The notes: generated by a model not told the origin, from the sequence alone. DNA of 45,046 bases from Nemertoderma westbladi (GCA_032718475.1 JAUCBJ010002149.1:1-45046); one strand, 5' to 3'; shown: positions 21,526 through 30,728, counted from the stretch's first letter. Program-made: numbers and translations.

Positions 21526-21576
21526 ATAAAACATTATTGTTCCCAAAGCATCTAATAACATTCGCATGGAGTGATA
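21504..21576 (+). other. 5' flank shared by the Rep-like gene copies
   Basis: Contains ACAATATTGT (a perfect 10-bp palindrome), then ATTACCATAAAA.ATTATTG and TTCGCATGGAGTGATA just before the ATG. The same leader precedes copies B (25766-25847) and C (30662-30728). In A and B the shared sequence extends further upstream (GGCAGGATTATGA), but in C it stops at the palindrome, so the element's real left end is at or inside ACAATATTGT. An upstream out-of-frame ATG (GCATGGAGTGA) gives a 2-codon upstream ORF in every copy. Confidence 0.6.
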
Positions 21577-23091
21577 ATGCGAACAGTGCATAAAATTGAA
21601 AGAGAGATGAATGAGAAGTATATCAAAAACTGGAAAAACCTGGAACAAAAAGAACCTGTTGCTGTCTTTGTTGCAAAGTTGGATGTATCTGTAATCAACC
21701 TAGATGATCTGCAGGAGCACTTGGCTGAATTTGGCAGAGTACCTCAGACATGTGGATGGGGAATATACTCTGTGGACTACACAAAGGACTTTGCTGGAAC
21801 CCTCGATAGGAAGGCAATAGTCAAACATCTAGTGGAAACAAAAGGTTGGAGGTTGGAAGGTACATTTCAAGCAGCATTGGAGGGTGATCAGCCCACGATT
21901 TTGGAAAACACTTCTTCTGTTGGAAATCATGTTTTGACCTACATCACATCATGGGATGGAAATACAATGAGAGTGAAGCTATACAACAAAATTGTCTGCC
22001 AGTTTGAAGCAGGGGAAGTATTAGAGAACTTTGGTGGTCATTTGGCAGACTATGCTGATTGCAGAAACCCTGTTCTTCGGAAAATCTTTGAACATCCTTT
22101 GATCCAGAAATATGGATGTACTAGAGTTGAGATATCATTGTACTCCATGAATTACATATCTAAAAATCTTGGTGTGAAAGTTATGAGTAGTGCATTAGAA
22201 AACATACAACCATTTGAAGGATTATTTGTTCAGCAAAGTGGGAAGAATCACTGGTTAGCTCTGGCAAAAGAGGTTACAAGGTGTTGTGTGATTGATTCTC
22301 AGACCACAGGAACAATTTATGTAGCTTGGTATGCCCACACGAAAACAGGAAAAGTTTCCGGAGTGAAAGTGCAGTGTAAGTTTGATAAGTTTCTGGAGTG
22401 AAAGTGCAGTGTAAGTTTGATTTACAAGAAAATAGACAAAGATGGGAGAAGCTATATTGTGGAGTTGTTCAGAATTTGGATTTCGAGGTTGTCCTATATT
22501 TTGCTTCCAAATTAGAAATCAAAATGAAATTGAAAAAGGGCACAGAAATAGCACCTCTGAAATGCTATTTCAAGGACCCCACTGCAAAAACAATACTTTG
22601 TTCATCGAAACTACCAACACAGTGTAGGTCAGTTCAAGCAAGAATTCCGTTGGAAGAAATGTTGCCACCAACAGATTTCATAGAGTGGACATGGAGGCAA
22701 GAGCCTTGCAAATCATTGGGAACAGCAAAAATGCAATGGAAACTACTAGAGATGCCTGAATACTTGCAAACACATCAGGTATCTTGGTTGTCAACATGGA
22801 AAAGAGTGCAGAGGAACATAGATATTCTAGATTATTTAGAATGTGAGAAATGGAGACAAGATGCACTGCAAAGAAGTGCAAGAAATCGAGAAGAAGTAGC
22901 CTTGATACACAAAAGGTTGCTGGAGTTCAAGAAAAGAAAACGACATGAAAATGAACAAAAGGAATATGTTTTGCATCTATTGAAGCACACTCCCATACAA
23001 AAAATTTGTGAGTTGGATTCTGTGAAACCTTTAGAAGCAACAGTGCTTGGATTTCGACAAGCAACTGGACCATACCAAAGATACGAAAGCA
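21577..23091 (+). pseudogene. Rep-like protein gene, copy A (frameshifted, 3'-truncated)
   Basis: Starts at the same ATG as copy B and encodes the same protein (YSVDYTKDF, RVKLYNKIV, TRVEISLYS) with few substitutions. A 35-bp tandem duplication (units 22352-22386 and 22387-22421) shifts the frame and creates a stop at 22399-22401. The downstream frame resumes cleanly to about 23091 (ending GFRQATGPYQRYE), where homology to B stops abruptly. Unlike B, copy A keeps one continuous frame through the segment after QRWEK (LYCGVVQNLDFEVVLYFASK), which is probably the ancestral reading. Copy A lies inside a BEL/Pao integrase sequence on its left side and abuts a TTAA-bounded palindromic repeat block on its right. 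Confidence 0.8.
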
Positions 23092-23239
23092 CCATTTTTT
23101 AACCCTACTTTTGGCACTTTTTTTGAGACGTTTTTTGAAAATTACATTTCATGAAATATGAATTGTAACATCTCTATTTTTGATTTACACCGGTTTTTTT
23201 GGTGTTAGAAATTTGATGGAATTCATATAAATTGATTTA

Positions 23240-23935
23240 GAAATTTCAAACTTGTTTTTTTCGGTGGGTGCCAAATTTTGGTGCTAGCACCAAATTTTGA
23301 AATAAGTCAATTTTGTAAATTGATCATTTGAAACTTGTTTTTTACGCAATTGGGTTTTTTGGGTTTCTGGATACGATGAAATATATACAAGTTGCACCAA
23401 GCGTATCAAACTTGTATTTTTCGGTGCTGTGTGCAAATTTTGGTGCTAGCACGAAATTTTGAAAATCCATTCAATAGATAAAATAGGTTTATGGCTGTTC
23501 TGAATTCAATGGAAAATATAATTATCGATCTAGACATCTCAAACTTGTATTTTTCGGATGTGGGTGCAAAATGTGGTGCTAGTACCAAATTTTGAAAACC
23601 ATCAAATATATCAATTGATTGTGTCACCTTGTTTCTTGCGTTATACGGGTTTGTGATGGTTCTAAATTCAATGGAATCAGTAAAAATTTCATAAGAGTTC
23701 TCAAACTTGTATTTTTCGCCGGTGGGTGAAAATTGTTGTGCCAGCACCAAATTTTGGAAAATATGCAAATTGATAAGTAGATAGTATCACCTTGTTTCTT
23801 GCGTTATACGGGTTTATGAGGGTCCTGAATCCGATGGAATCAATAAAAATAGCACTGGACATCGCAAACTTGTACTTTTTCGTGATGGGTACGAAATTTG
23901 GTGCTAGCACCAAAATTTGCCAAATTACGCCGAAA
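23240..23935. repeat. ~160-bp tandem repeats centred on a TTGGTGCTAGCACCAA palindrome
   Basis: CAAACTTGT(A)TTTTTCGG starts units near 23247, 23407, 23540, 23702 and 23866 (spacings about 160, 133, 162, 164). Each unit then has a GGTGCTAGCACC-type palindrome flanked by AAATTTT on both sides, and most contain a TTTCTTGCGTTATACGGG-like block. The units are diverged from one another. The repeated peptides obtained by translating the minus strand are artefacts of the array. Confidence 0.8.
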
Positions 23936-24373
23936 AATACAAGTAGCAATGATCTGGCATATTAGAAATGTATTCCATTAGAATCAGCGCCCTCGAAAAC
24001 CTGAAAATGTGAATTTATAGCATCGTATAAGTGAATTACAAATTTTGTGTTCTAACTGAAAAGTGCTGGTTACTTGTTTTTTTCATTTTTTTCCTACGCA
24101 GAGAGGACTAAACAGCCATTTATAGTAATCATATCATTTTTTAATATTTTCCAATGTATTTTGCACCCCAGAAAACCTGTATTGAAAAATAATTAGCCAA
24201 AAATGTAACTTTCAAATTTGGTGAAAATTGTGCACTACTTGTAATTTTGGTGCTGCAATATAACCACCCCACTACATTTTTTCGAAATTTTTTTTTTCGG
24301 TCGGATCCAGACAAGTGATACCTACGCACAAACAAAAAATCAGACGTTTTCGTAAATATTTGTAGATTTTAGA

Positions 24374-24416
24374 GGGGGGGGGGGGGGGGGGGTCAATATG
24401 ACCCCCCCCCCCCCCC
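24374..24416. repeat. Poly-G / poly-C perfect hairpin
   Basis: Nineteen G (24374-24392), then TCAATATGA, then 15 C (24402-24416). The arms pair perfectly (G tract with C tract, plus TCA/TGA) around an ATA loop. Confidence 0.9.
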
Positions 24417-24455
24417 GGTATTTGTACAACATTTTATAGCCCGGTACTAATAGGG

Positions 24456-25765
24456 TTAACTTGTATGGGTATTGATTTGGAAACAACAGCTGATGGCATT
24501 GTCTTAAGTTCTGGATGTTCTAGGCTATTTATTGCGGTTTGAAGTTCCTTGGAATTTGTCATCCATTTTCTCAAGTTGAAGCCAGCCTTTTTAAACAACT
24601 GTTTACTCACTTTGTAAACCTCAACTAAACCTTAACTTTCATCAACAGTTTCAGCTCCACTACATAGGTCATCAACATACAAGTCATCTGATAACTTATC
24701 AATCATTCTATTGGTTTCATCATTAGGTAATACCTCAATAATCCTAGTGACAGGTTTTCCCTCAGGTAAATTGCGTTGAACCTCTAAATTATGTAATATA
24801 ATTTTTTGGAGTATGTATGGTGATGATGTGAGACCAAAAGCAGCCCTTGTATATTGGAACACTTGTTTATCAAGATTTTTAATATTATTTAAGCTGTTTT
24901 CAACTTCGTTGATATCTTGTACCCATAAAAACCTCAGAACATCTTGATCCTTTGGTTCTATTGCACACTGCATGAATGCTTGCTCAATATCTCCTGTTAT
25001 TGCTACTTTATTGCATCTAAATCTCAACAAAACCTTTAATAATTGTGGGGTAGTTGTTGTTGGTTGTATACGATATGGTAAATTCACAGAATATAGTTTG
25101 TCAGTTCCGTTTATTTTTCCCAATATATCTATTGCATCATTGTCATGGTTATCTATTCCAATACACTCAAGACTCCAAAACTAGGACAACATTTCAAGCA
25201 GTTCAATATTTGTTTGTTGTTTGTCATGTTCAGTTACCAATGCTGTGGATACTGATTGTTGATTCTCCCAGTATAATGTGCTTTTGTTTGGAAAATCATA
25301 TGATGGACCACCAGATATTAACCAGCCAATATGGCTATCAATTGCCACAGGTTCACTCAATTTTCCTCGAATTATTGGCCCAGTAACCAACTCCAAATAT
25401 TTATTCTTGCCAATAAGAATGTCTACTGGAAATGGTTTATGTGAATTTAATTTTGATCTAATGTTTTGATCAGCAAAATCCAGCATATTTAGATGTGAAC
25501 AGTGTTATGTTAGATGTGAACAAAGGAATCGTGCCATCCTTGGTAGTCTAAAAGATTCCCATTGAATATTGGAGGTGCTAATATTACAAATAGTAAAATA
25601 TTACAAATGAACTATGAAGCTGTCTTATTATATAGGAAATTTCGTCTTGCCACTCAGTTGTCTTTTCAGTGTCATTTTAAATCTCAGGTCCATCCATTGC
25701 GCTCCATACGTTTTCATCGGCTACAATTAACCAGTCACTAAACTTTGTAAACGTGCGGATCCAAT
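24456..25765 (-). pseudogene. BEL/Pao polyprotein fragment (RT and upstream region), copy of 40803-42115
   Basis: Minus-strand pieces: an upstream region with PVDILIGKNKYLELVTGPII and PVAIDSHIGWLISGG (25181-25486), then the reverse transcriptase with NLPYRIQPTT, VAITGDIEQAFMQC, VLRFLWVQD, RAAFGLTSSPYILQ and DDLYVDDLC (24632-25123). A gag-like remnant (WLIVADENVWSAMDG) lies at 25679-25765. Frames are broken by stops and small indels. The whole block is nearly identical to 40803-42115, far closer than expected for two independently decayed copies. The left edge is a TTAA; the right edge switches to the leader of Rep-like copy B. Confidence 0.85.
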
Positions 25766-25847
25766 TAGGCAGGATTATGAACAATATTGTATTACCATAA
25801 AATATTATTGTTCCCAAAGCATCTAATAACATTCGCATGGAGTGATA

Positions 25848-27959
25848 ATGCGAACAGTGCATAAAATTGAAAGAGAGATGAATGAGAAATATATCAAAAA
25901 CTGGAAAAACCTGGAACAAAAAAAAAATGTTGCTGTCTTTGTTGCAAAGTTGGATGTATCTGTAATCAACCTAGATGATCTGCAGGAGCACTTGGCTGAA
26001 TTTGGCAGAGTACTGCAGACATGTAGATGGGGAATATACTCTGTTGACTACACAAAGGGCTTTGCTGGAACCCTCGATAGGAAGGCAATAGTCAAACATC
26101 TAGTGGAAACAAGAGGTTGGAGGTTGGAAGGGACATTTCAAGCAGCATTGGAGGCTGATCAGCCCACAATTTTGGAAAACACTTCATCTGTGGGAAATCA
26201 TGTGTTGACATACATCACATCTTGGGGCGGAAATACAATGAGAGTGAAGCTGTACAACAAAATTGTTTGCACGTTTGAAGCAGGAGAAGTATTGGAGAAT
26301 TTTGGAGGGCATTTGGCAGACTACGCTGATTGCAGGAACCCTGTTCTTCGGAAATCCTTAGAACATCCATTGATCCAGCAATATGGATGTACAAGAGTTG
26401 AGATATCCTTGTACTCTATGAATTATATATCTAGAGATCTTGGTGTGGCAGTAATGAGAAGTGCATTAGAAAACATACAGCCATATCACGGATTATTTGT
26501 GCAGCAAAATGGGAGGAATCACTGGCGAGCTCTAGCAAAAGAGGTGACAAGGTGTTGTGTCATTGCCTCTAAGACCACAGGAACAATCTATGTAGCTTGG
26601 TATGCTCACACGAAAACAGGAAAAGTTTCTGGAGTGAAAGTGCAGTGTAAGTTTGATATACAAGAAAATAGACAAAGATGGGAGAAGGCTATATTGTGGA
26701 GTTGTTCAGAATTTGGATTTCGAGGTTGTCCTATATTTTGCTTCCAAATTAGAAATCAAAATGAAATTGAAAATGGCACGGAAATAGCACCTCTGAAATG
26801 CTATTTCAAGGACCCCACTGCAAAAACAATACTTTGCTCATCGAAACTACCAACACAGTGTAGGTCAGTTCAAGCAAGAATTCCGTTGGAAGAAATGTTG
26901 CCACCAACAGATTTCATAGAGTGGACATGGAGGCAAGAGCCTTGCAAATCATTGGGAACAGCAAAAATGCAATGGAAACTACTAGAGGTGCCTGAATACT
27001 TGCAAACACATCAGGTATCTTGGTTGTCAACGTGGAAAAGAGCGCAGAGGAACATTGATATTCTAGATTATTTAGAATGTGAAAAATGGAGACAAGATGC
27101 ACTGCAAAGAAGTGCAAGAAATCGAGAAGAAGTAGCCTTGATACACAAAAGGTTGCTGGAGTTCAAGAAAAGAAAACGACATGAAAATGAACAAAAGGAA
27201 TATGTTTTGCATCTATTGAAGCATACTCCCATACAAAAAATTTGTGAGTTGGATGGTAAGAAACCATTAAAAGTAACAGTGCTTGGATTTCGACAAGCAA
27301 CTGGACCATACCAAAGATACGAAATTTTGCTTTCGATTAGTGGTGAAATTTCCAAGATATATTCTAACCGAGGCTTGGAGTGTGTTTTAGATGAATTGAG
27401 AGATGCTTTTCACAGAGCACAAGAACCAAAAACAAAAGACATTTATTTTTTGGTTGATGGAGTGCTGGAAATTGAAATTCAAGCTCCCAAAGAGTTCAAT
27501 AATGAGCAGCAGCAGATAATTATTTGGTATCCAATTAAATTATTGAGAAGCCCAATTGAAGGCGAACAACAAAATATACAAGATAGATTGAAGAAAGTCG
27601 ATAATGAATATGAGAAGGCCAAGTCCATGTGTTTGGTTGAATATCCTGCAAAAGAAAAGAGGAGTGTGAGAAAAGTGCTTCAATTGGAAGAAGGTGAATA
27701 TCAATGTATAGCATATTGGAACCAAAACTATAGGGGAAAATTGCGTCACATATTATACTTGCAGAATAAAGCTGGTGAATCTGCGAGACCAGTATATGGC
27801 TATTTCTTGCAGAGAGAGGTTTTGCAGATGCAGTGTGATTTGTCCACAGTATTATCTCCATTGTTAGTGAAAGTTGGAAGAACAAAGACAACACCACAGA
27901 AGAACAAGGATAGAATCATAACTTTAGCCCACACTCTGCTTAGCACAACAACCATGTAG
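25848..27959 (+). CDS. Rep-like hypothetical protein, copy B (full-length, 703 aa)
   Basis: I cannot identify this protein by homology. Residues about 66-72 (VDYTKGF; DYTKDF in copy A), 132-138 (RVKLYNK, with Glu 144 after it) and 183-189 (RVEISLY) recall the Rep_trans pattern 'D.T.D ... lYdK..E ... RvEl.L' of pT181/RstA-type rolling-circle initiators. No HUH motif, Walker A or DDE signature is visible. The middle is rich in Trp/Cys (QCRSVQARIPLEEM, FIEWTWRQEP). Residues about 400-460 are a basic, probably helical stretch (QRSARNREEVALIHKRLLEF). The C-terminal third is charged and unassigned. The ATG at 25848 is the first AUG in frame. Two other copies (A, C) exist. The intact frame contains a stretch of about 29 codons read out of register with A and C. 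Function as a replication or transposition protein is inference. Confidence 0.7.
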   Translation: MRTVHKIEREMNEKYIKNWKNLEQKKNVAVFVAKLDVSVINLDDLQEHLAEFGRVLQTCRWGIYSVDYTKGFAGTLDRKAIVKHLVETRGWRLEGTFQAALEADQPTILENTSSVGNHVLTYITSWGGNTMRVKLYNKIVCTFEAGEVLENFGGHLADYADCRNPVLRKSLEHPLIQQYGCTRVEISLYSMNYISRDLGVAVMRSALENIQPYHGLFVQQNGRNHWRALAKEVTRCCVIASKTTGTIYVAWYAHTKTGKVSGVKVQCKFDIQENRQRWEKAILWSCSEFGFRGCPIFCFQIRNQNEIENGTEIAPLKCYFKDPTAKTILCSSKLPTQCRSVQARIPLEEMLPPTDFIEWTWRQEPCKSLGTAKMQWKLLEVPEYLQTHQVSWLSTWKRAQRNIDILDYLECEKWRQDALQRSARNREEVALIHKRLLEFKKRKRHENEQKEYVLHLLKHTPIQKICELDGKKPLKVTVLGFRQATGPYQRYEILLSISGEISKIYSNRGLECVLDELRDAFHRAQEPKTKDIYFLVDGVLEIEIQAPKEFNNEQQQIIIWYPIKLLRSPIEGEQQNIQDRLKKVDNEYEKAKSMCLVEYPAKEKRSVRKVLQLEEGEYQCIAYWNQNYRGKLRHILYLQNKAGESARPVYGYFLQREVLQMQCDLSTVLSPLLVKVGRTKTTPQKNKDRIITLAHTLLSTTTM

Positions 27960-28750
27960 GAGTAGCACAACATTGATAATAATTGTATACTAAACTTATG
28001 TACATGACTGAAACTGAGGAGTCCATTTTGCCTATTCAACAAAAGTTGTGCATACTGCATACATATGCAACAGACACTGTCTGATGAACAAAGCAATATA
28101 GTCCGATTAAAGAAATGCATGCAGTCTGATGCAAGAGATATTGTCTCATACAATAAATTCGGACACTTTTAGAGGATTTCATGCAGCATCCATTTGTCCT
28201 GGATTTTAACCAATTTTGACCAACAAAAATTGTATTTTGCAAAATTAGGCTAAATCTTTTGCCATAACACAAAATCTTAGCAGGTTAAATATTTGGGCAA
28301 CTATGCATTTACATAGATGCATACTTACCCGCACTGCAGTCAAGTATACTTACCCACACTTTTTCCTGTAAGTTGTCAAAATGAAGTCTAAATGCATACT
28401 TACCTGCAATTTAGCAGCCCCGGAGCTCATGAACTCATCAACTATCGGTAACTAAATAATGACAGTAATTTCGTGGTATACCTGATAATGTGATTGTCCA
28501 GTGCAAGCATGATATGGTGTCAATGGTGATAACAACATGAAGGAACTCGGGCCTAAGGTTCCCCCTTTGTATTTATACATACTTGATAGTCATTTCCCTC
28601 TGGCCCTTTTTGAATAAATTTGGATTTGTAAATAATTTGTTCCGAAAGTCAAATGTGGAAAATGCACCAATGTATGGGAGTATTACTGTATCTCACAACA
28701 CTTCTCAATGTTTCCCTAAAGTTTCCCAAGGTGTCTCAATGTTGCACAAA
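27960..28750. other. Non-coding stretch after Rep-like copy B
   Basis: No gene seen. Homology to copy C ends shortly before the copy B stop codon, so the element's right end is not shared. The minus strand has three GGGTAAGTAT/AGGTAAGTAT splice-donor-like motifs at about 28322-28406. Confidence 0.5.
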
Positions 28751-28751
28751 T

Positions 28752-29175
28752 GACCTTTTCGGCATTGTTTTTGGTGTCATATTCTGTGATATCCGATCCT
28801 GAAGCCCAAATGTCCTTTTCCGAGTCGTTTTGGGCTTCAGGGCCTCGGAAGCCGAGATCCTGAAGCCCAAATGTCCTTTTCCGAGTCGTTTTGGGCTTCA
28901 CACGCTGTGATATCTGAGATCCTGAACCCCCTGAAGCCCAAATGTCCTTTTCCGAGTCGTTATGGGCTTCACACTCTGTGATATCTGAGATCCTGAAGTC
29001 CAAATGTCCATTTCCAGGTCGTTTTGGGCTTCAGGGTCTCGGAAGCTGAGATCCTGAAGCCCAAATGTCCTTTTCCGAGTCGTTTTGGGCTTCACACTCT
29101 GTGATATCTGAGATCCTGAACCCCCTGAAGCCCAAATGTCCATTTCTATTCGTTTTGGGCTTCACACTCTGTAGG
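28752..29175. repeat. Minisatellite with hairpin-forming units and higher-order structure
   Basis: GAAGCCCAAATGTCC begins units at 28801, 28862, 28933, 28994, 29056 and 29127 (spacings 61, 71, 61, 62, 71), so three subunits form a ~194-bp higher-order unit present twice. Each unit has GAAGCCCAAA and TTTGGGCTTC arms around TGTCCTTTTCCGAGTCGT, an internal hairpin. A degenerate unit precedes at about 28752. The repeat-peptide translations are artefacts. Confidence 0.9.
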
Positions 29176-29432
29176 TAATTTGTTGGTTTGCGCACAAACT
29201 AATCCAATTTTCGTTGTTTGTTGTTGTTTGGGTTGTTGTTTTATTTTAGAACGAAGACAATTCGTTCTGAATGCGATGAATTGCAGTTTATTTTTAGCTA
29301 GGCCTACTAAAATACTAACATCATCGCCATTCGGCGGCATCAGCCAAAACTGGCCAACATTTTGGAGGTGATTCACTTCAGGTTTACAATCCCTAACTGC
29401 ATCGAGGTCTCAAGAATGGGGTGTGGGGTGGG

Positions 29433-29452
29433 CCCATGGCGATCGCCATGGG
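29433..29452. repeat. Perfect 20-bp palindrome
   Basis: CCCATGGCGATCGCCATGGG is its own reverse complement. It lies in a GC-rich island between the minisatellite and the 29793-30644 gene. Confidence 0.9.
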
Positions 29453-29792
29453 TGGGTCCAATGGCATAATGTCTCGAAGGGCAAGGAGAACCAAAGTATA
29501 CAAGGTAACAGCAATTTACAAACCAAACTAAGGTAATGCGTGTTGCAAACCTACTATGCAGCATCTCCATGCCTTTCTGCAAAGACACCAAACTTGCATC
29601 AGGTGGACCACTTTTGATGGAAGACAAATCACTATAACAATAATGCAATTAAGAAGTGTGTTCTTTGCAGAAATGTGTGAAGCCAGGTCACATAACATCA
29701 TATTTGATAAGAGATTTTATCTAATTTTGATAAAAGAAATTCACAATAATGTTGGCATAGTAGGTACTCATACTGTACCAAGACCAGAGACA

Positions 29793-30644
29793 TCAGTGTG
29801 TTTCTTCCATAAATCCAAACAGTTCTTTGAGGACCCGCACCACTTTGGGCATCACAACAGAAGGGTGAATCCTTTTTGGATGGTGATTACGATTCACAGG
29901 AAAAAACTCAGTGATGCCTGATACATGGGATATTTCTCCCATGAAGCCACACAGCTTTGCAGCCTTATAGATGCCGCTAAATTCCCACTCTCCGATAAAC
30001 TCTCCACGTGCTTTTCCTGTTTCATAGTCCTCTAACGTTATACGGTGTCCCTTACTGTATATCGGAGCTTGCACCAGGTAACCATTTTCGTCCGAAAAGG
30101 CACAAACTATTTCCGAAGGAAATCCACATTCAGCAACATGCGTTTTATTTTCCACTTGATCTATCATCGCCACTCCTTGGTTCGTTCCTCCAACTGTAAT
30201 TGTCGCAGGTGGCAATCCCCGGGCGCAAGCTGTACCTGTTTTCAGCAGCAGTTGCGCTTGTGGTGCCACTTCCAAGATGGAGAGTGTGGCCGCGTATGAA
30301 CACAATGGTCCTGTTGATTTTGGACATAACATAATTTTTGGAACTGCGCTCATGGGCAAAAATCCAACCATGGCAATACGGGTGGCATTAGTGGGGTGCA
30401 GAAGGTCCTGAATATTTGTTTCATGCTCTAAAAGCTTATTTAAGTAACGAAACTCCTTTGTATAGTCTCCTGTGATAATAATAACATTCGCCTTTTTTAC
30501 CAGTTCTAATTTTGTTATAAATCGAAGCCCTTTGAACACTTTTATAGGACTCCTGTAACTACCTCCGCGAAGTGTTATTTCCGGTTTTTCAGTGAACTTC
30601 CAACCCAATTCTAATCCAATGGTGCGAACACTTTGCACGATCAT
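29793..30644 (-). CDS. Hypothetical protein, 283 aa, divergent to Rep-like copy C
   Basis: The ORF starts with ATG at 30644 (MIVQSVRTIGLELGWKF) and stops at 29793 (...LFGFMEETH). Open frame also exists upstream, but that sequence is the shared Rep-like leader read backwards, so I take the ATG at 30644. No signal peptide, membrane segment or known motif is clear. Visible stretches include ANVIIITGDYTKEFRYL, Gly/Pro-rich GTACARGLPPATITVGG and SGITEFFPVNRNHHPKR near the end. Balanced composition and length argue for real coding. It lies about 85 bp from the start of copy C, head to head, but copies A and B lack it. It may be a partner gene of the same element or an unrelated sequence into which copy C inserted. 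Confidence 0.5.
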   Translation of the reverse strand: MIVQSVRTIGLELGWKFTEKPEITLRGGSYRSPIKVFKGLRFITKLELVKKANVIIITGDYTKEFRYLNKLLEHETNIQDLLHPTNATRIAMVGFLPMSAVPKIMLCPKSTGPLCSYAATLSILEVAPQAQLLLKTGTACARGLPPATITVGGTNQGVAMIDQVENKTHVAECGFPSEIVCAFSDENGYLVQAPIYSKGHRITLEDYETGKARGEFIGEWEFSGIYKAAKLCGFMGEISHVSGITEFFPVNRNHHPKRIHPSVVMPKVVRVLKELFGFMEETH

Positions 30645-30728
30645 TAGTACACTTACTTTGCACAATATTGTATTACCATAAAATATTATTGTTCCCAAAG
30701 CATCTAATAACATTCGCATGGAGTGATA

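Larger units (their letters stand above)
23099..24459. mobile_element. TTAA-bounded repeat block, possible non-autonomous piggyBac-type element
   Basis: The left edge is TTAA followed by CCCTACTTTTGG. The right edge is ...CCGGTACTAATAGGG then TTAA (24456-24459), so both ends read TTAA-CCCTA inwards, as in piggyBac-type elements. Beyond CCCTA the ends do not clearly match. The sequence right of the second TTAA is BEL/Pao DNA starting exactly at its own TTAA (equivalent to 40803), but the left flank is not the matching BEL/Pao sequence, so a simple insertion is not proven. The interior holds the palindromic tandem repeats and a G/C hairpin; no coding capacity. Confidence 0.4.

Noticed and set aside
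23406-23949. Minus-strand ORFs with repeated peptides over the palindromic array
   Set aside because: The peptide repeats come from the ~160-bp DNA repeats; no family match and frames overlap freely.
25842-25847. Upstream GTG as the start of the Rep-like ORF
   Set aside because: GTG starts are not normal in animals; an ATG lies two codons later in all three copies.
25848-27959. HUH endonuclease (Helitron, Rep of CRESS viruses) assignment for the Rep-like protein
   Set aside because: No His-x-His motif and no helicase Walker A are visible.
28716-29143. Minus-strand repetitive ORFs in the minisatellite
   Set aside because: Translation of a tandem repeat with unit lengths not divisible by three.
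28752-29175. CRISPR array
   Set aside because: Eukaryotic context; the 'spacers' are part of the repeat and not unique; no cas genes.
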